DNA from: Actinomycetes bacterium
GTDB lineage: Bacteria; Actinomycetota; Acidimicrobiia; Acidimicrobiales; Palsa-688
Assembly (NCBI GenBank): GCA_021821705.1
Contig: JAKACE010000044.1
Coordinates: 1-9,269, forward strand
DNA: 9,269 nucleotides
Direction of reading: 5' to 3'
In this document: positions 6,651-9,269 of the stretch, piece after piece
Position numbering within the stretch: the first letter of the stretch is position 1
Layout: each line of letters opens with the position of its first letter
Made by a program: the position numbers and the translations under genes
The notes under the pieces: model-generated
Database searches by the model: none
What the model saw: the letters and a program-made list of their open reading frames with translations, nothing else
Told to the model about the DNA's origin: nothing

Positions 6651-6666
6651 CTAGCCTCGATTATTC
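6651..6666 (+). repeat. Left terminal inverted repeat of the IS
   Basis: CTAGCCTCGATTATTC is the exact reverse complement of 8394-8409. Weaker similarity continues inward (GCCGGTAGCTG here against CCCGGTGGCCG at the other end, after a 3-bp gap). This end lies downstream of the transposase. Confidence 0.93.
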
Positions 6667-6899
6667 GCCGGTAGCTGCGAAGACCCGCCAGAGGCCCCAA
6701 AATGGCCCTGCTTTAGCTCAGAGCGGTGGCCAGCGGCTGGGGAGAGCGGCTTCTGACCCCATCGGAAGCTACGAAGGGCCGTGCAGATGCCGTCGAGGCC
6801 CGAAAAGTCGTTGTGCAGGCGTGAAAGCCAGTGCGCAGGGCGCGTCAGAGCAGGTCGCCGGAGCGCGACCGTGATGAGGCAGAGCGGTGCGGGGCCGGC
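6667..6899. other. Noncoding 3' region of the IS, with a foldable 77-nt segment
   Basis: 233 bp between the left terminal repeat and the transposase stop, with no supported gene. Within it, GGCCCT (6704-6709) pairs with AGGGCC (6775-6780), GCTC (6716-6719) with GAGC (6744-6747), and GCTTC (6749-6753) with GAAGC (6765-6769). TTTAGCTCAG at 6712 resembles the D-arm of a tRNA, but no T-arm exists. It may be transposase mRNA 3' structure, a transcription block, or chance in GC-rich DNA. Confidence 0.4.
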
Positions 6900-8291
6900 T
6901 CAGGTGGCGAAGCAGAGGCCGCCGAGGCGCTCGAACGCCTTGGCGAGCTGTTCCGCCCACGGCCAGGCGGCGTCGAGGCGTAAGAAGGTGCGCCTCCCGG
7001 TGCGTACGAGGCGCCCGGCTACGTGCAGGGCGCAGTAACGCAGGCGCTTGGGCAGGCAGGTGGCGAGGTCGCCCTCGAAGCACAGCCGCTGTGCCCATAC
7101 CTGCAGGTCCTGGGCGATCAGCACGACGAGCAGCCAGGCGGAGTTGAAGGCGAAGCGCTGCCCGGGGAAACGCAGCAGCCCGGTGGCCTTGGCGTCTTTT
7201 ATGTGGTCCTCGACATGAGCATGGCAACGGTGACGGGCTTCCAGGTAGACGATGTCAGGGTCAGCCGAGTTGGTGATGAAGACCTGGTGGCGCCAGCCGT
7301 CAGGGTCGAAGAGGTTGAAGGTGGCACCGACGTGGGGCTCCTCGCGCCGAGAGATCGCCCTGGTGCCCTTCGGCCAGGCGGAAAGGTCCAGGTAGGGCGT
7401 GATCTCCGCCACGCCAGCGCCGTCGCGGTCCTCGAGGTCCTGGTCCATGGGCACCTGCCAGGCGTCGGCGGGCACATCGGTGATGGCGAGGCGGACGGCC
7501 TCGGTGATGTCGAAGCCGATCGAGAACTCGAAGTGCTTTGCGACGATGGCATCGACGAAGCCATGCGTAGCCCCGGCCGTATCGGCTCGCACCAGCACGT
7601 CCATGCCGTCGGTAGGGTCGTCGGCCTTGGTACTGACCGGCAACTGGGCGACGGCGGCGTCCAGCAGCTCCACGTGGTCGGCCGCGGTGTTAGCCCCGGC
7701 AGAGCCCGGCCGCAGCTTGGCCGCCAGGGCCTCGCCGGTCTGGTCGAGGTAGACCAGCAGCGGGTGGTAGCCGAAACCTCTTTTGTACGTAGGCTCAGCC
7801 CTTTCCTTCTCACTGTGCAGGTTGACCAGGGTCGCGTCGAAGTCCAGTGTCAGCTTCTCCGGTGCCAGGCCGGCTGCCCAGGCCCTGGCTCGCGAAGCAC
7901 GACGAGCAGCCTGCAGGTCCGCCAGCAGGGTTTCGTCGACGGCATCCAGCAGGCGCCAAGCCGTGGGCTGGGAGGCCACCTCGCCGAACAGGCCCGGCTG
8001 CTCACGCAGCGTCTTTAGGTCCGAGACGTAGTCACCGCCGCCGGCCGCCATGACGGCGAGGTCCACCAGCACGTCGCCGGGGGCGTGGCGGCGGGGCGCC
8101 TTCACCAGCGGTGCCAGCGCTGCGCTCAGGTCCGCCCCCAGCCCCGAGCGCTCGGCTAGGTCGGCCAGCAGCCGGGTACCGGCACGGCTCACCAGCCCAT
8201 GGCCGTCCGCCGTCACCTTCAGGCTCGGCCGGCGGCGACCACGCTTGGTCCCCGTGCCCCGGCTCCCCCGACGGTTAGACTTCACTTTCAA
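6900..8291 (-). CDS. IS1380-family transposase (DDE)
   Basis: 463 aa, full length for the family, cutting and pasting the surrounding element. A basic N-terminus (NRRGSRGTGTKRGRRRPSLKV) leads to a DNA-binding region (about 30-135). The catalytic RNase H-like core follows: first Asp in LTLDFDATLVNL (D150 or D152) with the family's GYHPLLVY (174-181), second Asp in VLVRADTAGATHGF (D237), and Glu in RHRCHAHVEDHIKDAK (E361). Start: the frame opens at TTG (8289-8291). AGGAGGG at 8297-8303 lies 5 nt upstream, which favours TTG over the GTG two codons in and over later ATGs. The stop is at 6900-6902. No frameshift or internal stop was found. The SD is partly inside a hairpin arm, which could limit expression. 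Confidence 0.95.
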   Translation of the reverse strand: MKVKSNRRGSRGTGTKRGRRRPSLKVTADGHGLVSRAGTRLLADLAERSGLGADLSAALAPLVKAPRRHAPGDVLVDLAVMAAGGGDYVSDLKTLREQPGLFGEVASQPTAWRLLDAVDETLLADLQAARRASRARAWAAGLAPEKLTLDFDATLVNLHSEKERAEPTYKRGFGYHPLLVYLDQTGEALAAKLRPGSAGANTAADHVELLDAAVAQLPVSTKADDPTDGMDVLVRADTAGATHGFVDAIVAKHFEFSIGFDITEAVRLAITDVPADAWQVPMDQDLEDRDGAGVAEITPYLDLSAWPKGTRAISRREEPHVGATFNLFDPDGWRHQVFITNSADPDIVYLEARHRCHAHVEDHIKDAKATGLLRFPGQRFAFNSAWLLVVLIAQDLQVWAQRLCFEGDLATCLPKRLRYCALHVAGRLVRTGRRTFLRLDAAWPWAEQLAKAFERLGGLCFAT

Positions 8292-8300
8292 GGTGACCCT

Positions 8301-8349
8301 CCTGGTATTGGGGCGTTGAACTCTGACAAGTCAATTTTCCCATACCAGG
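8301..8349 (-). promoter_or_regulatory. Hairpin in the transposase leader overlapping the Shine-Dalgarno
   Basis: On the minus strand CCTGGTATGGG (8349-8339) pairs with CCCAATACCAGG (8312-8301): 8 bp, a one-base bulge, then 3 bp, with a 26-nt loop. The distal arm ends in the AGG that begins the SD AGGAGGG. A TTGACT box (8334-8329) lies in the loop, but the -10 at 17-18 bp (CCAATA or CAATAC) is poor and would start the RNA inside the SD, so the true promoter is unclear. Transcripts entering from outside would carry both arms. Confidence 0.55.
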
Positions 8350-8393
8350 CGGGCACCTTTGCGGATGCCCCCTGCTCACGGCCACCGGGCGAT

Positions 8394-8409
8394 GAATAAT
8401 CGAGGCTAG
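8394..8409 (-). repeat. Right terminal inverted repeat of the IS
   Basis: GAATAATCGAGGCTAG is the exact reverse complement of 6651-6666. It lies about 100 bp upstream of the transposase start and marks the right border of the element, followed by TCAC. Confidence 0.93.
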
Positions 8410-8416
8410 TCACCCA

Positions 8417-9181
8417 ATGGTCGCCCAGATGGACCGGCTGCGTGGCATCTCCTGGTGTTGGGCCGTCGACACGGAAAAGATCCGTGAAAAGTGTACGAGA
8501 CGTAACGAGACGGAACGTGACGGGGTCTCCTTTCCACGGATCTCTTCCATGCATTCGGTCCGAGCCGATGCCGGAGCTTCCTCTGGTCGGTGGAAGCCCG
8601 ATCACGACTGCTGGCTCCACGGCGGGGCAGGCCTCCGCGAACTGCTCGTCGCCCTGGACTCCGGGCTACCTGTCGCCCCAGCACCGCTCGCAGCTCATCT
8701 CGGGTGTAGCGACCGAACCGTCCGCAACCGCCTCGCGATTCTGCGGCTGGCCGCTCTAGTGGTCCCCGGCGAGGACGGCGAGAGCTTGGCTATGTGGTCG
8801 CCGGGCGAACTTGAACGGCTGGCGGCTGTGCGTGACCGGCAGCGCACCCGTGCTGTCTCGGGCCGGCACCAGGCTGTAGCCGCCCAGGTCGAGGCCCAGC
8901 GCGCCGCCTGGGCAGTCTCCGCTCCGCAACGAGCGGAACTCAGCCTGAAGCTCCGGGCAGATTACGCCCGGAGCTTCGATGTGGACGAGGCGGCCGAGAG
9001 CCCAACAACGGCGTGCCGGAGCTGTGGCGTGATCGTCGATTGTTGGGACGAGGTGTGCCCTGACTGCGACGAAGCCGAGAAGCGGCCCGACCTCGACCTT
9101 AAGGCAGCGACAGTCGTTACACCCGTGCCGACGGGTGGAGTGGGGGACCGGGCGACCACCTTTCCCGGACTCGTGGTCTGA
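8417..9181 (+). CDS. Unrecognised protein with helix-turn-helix and C-terminal zinc ribbon
   Basis: Open frame of 254 codons; I cannot name a family. Numbered from ATG 8417, residues about 88-118 (PLAAHLGCSDRTVRNRLAIL inside) form a convincing helix-turn-helix with a wing-like VVPGEDGE after it. 128-190 is charged and helical (ELERLAAVRDRQRTRAV, AAQVEAQRAAW). CRSCG and CPDCD near residue 210 give CX2C-X10-CX2C, a zinc ribbon, before a loose tail. Nucleic-acid binding is likely; a regulator, a plasmid- or phage-type replication protein, or an element-borne factor all fit. The start is unsettled: neither ATG 8417 (8 bp from the IS) nor in-frame ATG 8549 (Met45) has an SD. A start at 8549 would leave the repeats at 8473-8548 as upstream control DNA. 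The frame also continues leftwards across the excised IS. A facing frame, 9190 back to 8756, overlaps and has a better SD, so even the strand carries some doubt. Confidence 0.6.
   Translation: MVAQMDRLRGISWCWAVDTEKIREKCTRRNETERDGVSFPRISSMHSVRADAGASSGRWKPDHDCWLHGGAGLRELLVALDSGLPVAPAPLAAHLGCSDRTVRNRLAILRLAALVVPGEDGESLAMWSPGELERLAAVRDRQRTRAVSGRHQAVAAQVEAQRAAWAVSAPQRAELSLKLRADYARSFDVDEAAESPTTACRSCGVIVDCWDEVCPDCDEAEKRPDLDLKAATVVTPVPTGGVGDRATTFPGLVV
8473..8548. repeat. Inverted pair of a 19-bp motif around a 38-nt spacer
   Basis: GGAAAAGATCCGTGAAAAG (8473-8491) and CTTTCCACGGATCTCTTCC (8530-8548) are inverted copies matching at 17 of 19 positions. The right arm ends at the base before in-frame ATG 8549. 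The arrangement could form a cruciform or RNA hairpin, or be two operator half-sites. Confidence 0.85.
8495..8524 (+). repeat. Three 10-bp tandem repeats inside the inverted pair
   Basis: ACGAGACGTA, ACGAGACGGA and ACGTGACGGG are contiguous (8495-8504, 8505-8514, 8515-8524). A period of 10 bp puts them on the same DNA face, as in iterons or cooperative operators. The copy number is small. Confidence 0.6.
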
Positions 9182-9269
9182 TTTGCTCATTCTCTCCTTT
9201 TCACGGAAGTTTTCCGCTCTGGGGGTCTGCCGCCTGGCGACATGAAGGTGGCCTGCCCCCTGGTCCGAG
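9182..9269. other. Right edge: third copy of the 19-bp motif (9197-9215), no gene supported
   Basis: CTTTTCACGGAAGTTTTCC (9197-9215) matches the complement of 8473-8491 at 17 of 19 positions, and the 8530-8548 copy more weakly. It contains a dyad CGGAA-GTT-TTCCG (9204-9216). Next to it, read on the minus strand, AAAAGGAGAGA precedes an ATG at 9190. An ATG at 9242 on the plus strand begins a nine-codon frame that runs off the window, with no SD. Confidence 0.5.

Larger units (their letters stand above)
6651..8409 (-). mobile_element. Complete IS1380-family insertion sequence, 1759 bp
   Basis: Bounded by perfect 16-bp inverted repeats and carrying one apparently intact DDE transposase read right to left. 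The length is normal for IS1380 elements (about 1.6-2 kb). The outer bases are TCGC on the left (6647-6650) and TCAC on the right (8410-8413). The family makes short target duplications of about 4 bp, so this is probably a duplication with one later change, but an imperfect match leaves room for doubt. Orientation follows the transposase, the same as the sigma operon to its left. The element may still be mobile, since ends and transposase look whole. Confidence 0.93.

Noticed and set aside
6485..6700. 71-codon minus-strand frame upstream of the sigma gene
   Set aside because: It crosses the IS border, has no family resemblance, and its Arg/Pro/Ala-rich composition is typical of random GC-rich DNA.
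6704..6780. tRNA gene
   Set aside because: D-arm-like TTTAGCTCAG and pairing ends are present, but there is no T-arm consensus, no proper anticodon stem and no 3' CCA context.
7023..8018. 331-codon plus-strand frame inside the IS
   Set aside because: Antisense shadow of the transposase, which has recognisable catalytic motifs.
8288..8620. Minus-strand frame of 110 codons crossing the right IS border
   Set aside because: It begins in flanking DNA and ends in the transposase leader, so it would be a chimera created by insertion. There is no SD and no recognisable domain.
9242..9269. Start of a further gene at the window edge
   Set aside because: Only nine codons, no SD and nothing recognisable.

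Overview
The window is GC-rich DNA (GC-biased third codon positions, several TTG/GTG-type starts, long spurious open frames on the wrong strand). The gene families present (TypA, a UPF0301/AlgH protein, an archaeal/actinobacterial-type glucose 1-dehydrogenase, an ECF sigma factor with a membrane partner, an IS1380-type element) fit a high-GC Actinomycetota chromosome. An Acidimicrobiia-like organism is my best guess, but I cannot confirm it from sequence alone.

Layout. 1-1587 (+): the 3' five-sixths of typA/bipA, cut by the window start. 1641-2980 (+): a sugar-porter-family MFS transporter split into two frames. The break removes the two membrane helices expected between the TM2 and TM5 regions, so it is most likely a pseudogene. 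2981-3068: a short convergent gap with two hairpins. 3069-3647 (-): a UPF0301 (YqgE/AlgH) protein. 3669-4715 (+): a zinc-dependent glucose 1-dehydrogenase that diverges from the UPF0301 gene across only 21 bp and may be leaderless. 4706-4831: imperfect tandem repeats and a nested hairpin between convergent genes. 4828-6478 (-): a translationally coupled pair, an ECF sigma factor followed by a single-pass membrane protein. The membrane protein has an in-frame 15-bp minisatellite in its cytoplasmic part and an IPT/TIG-like domain outside, and it may act as the sigma factor's regulator.

6651-8409 is a complete IS1380-family insertion sequence with perfect 16-bp terminal inverted repeats and an apparently intact 463-aa transposase read from a TTG start. 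A hairpin in its leader can pair with part of the Shine-Dalgarno sequence. The flanks carry a near-identical 4-bp duplication (TCGC/TCAC). Conceptual removal of the element joins a short open frame on the left in phase with the open frame on the right, so the IS may have cut a gene.

8410-9269 is the least familiar part. It holds a protein with a helix-turn-helix and a C-terminal CxxC...CxxC zinc ribbon, plus three copies of a 19-bp motif. Two copies are inverted around three 10-bp tandem repeats, and one lies just after the gene. This looks like an operator or origin-type arrangement that no named family I recognise explains.

Functional links: the sugar porter and the glucose dehydrogenase could once have formed a glucose uptake and oxidation module. 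The sigma factor and membrane protein form a plausible envelope-sensing unit. The right-hand part looks like accessory DNA.
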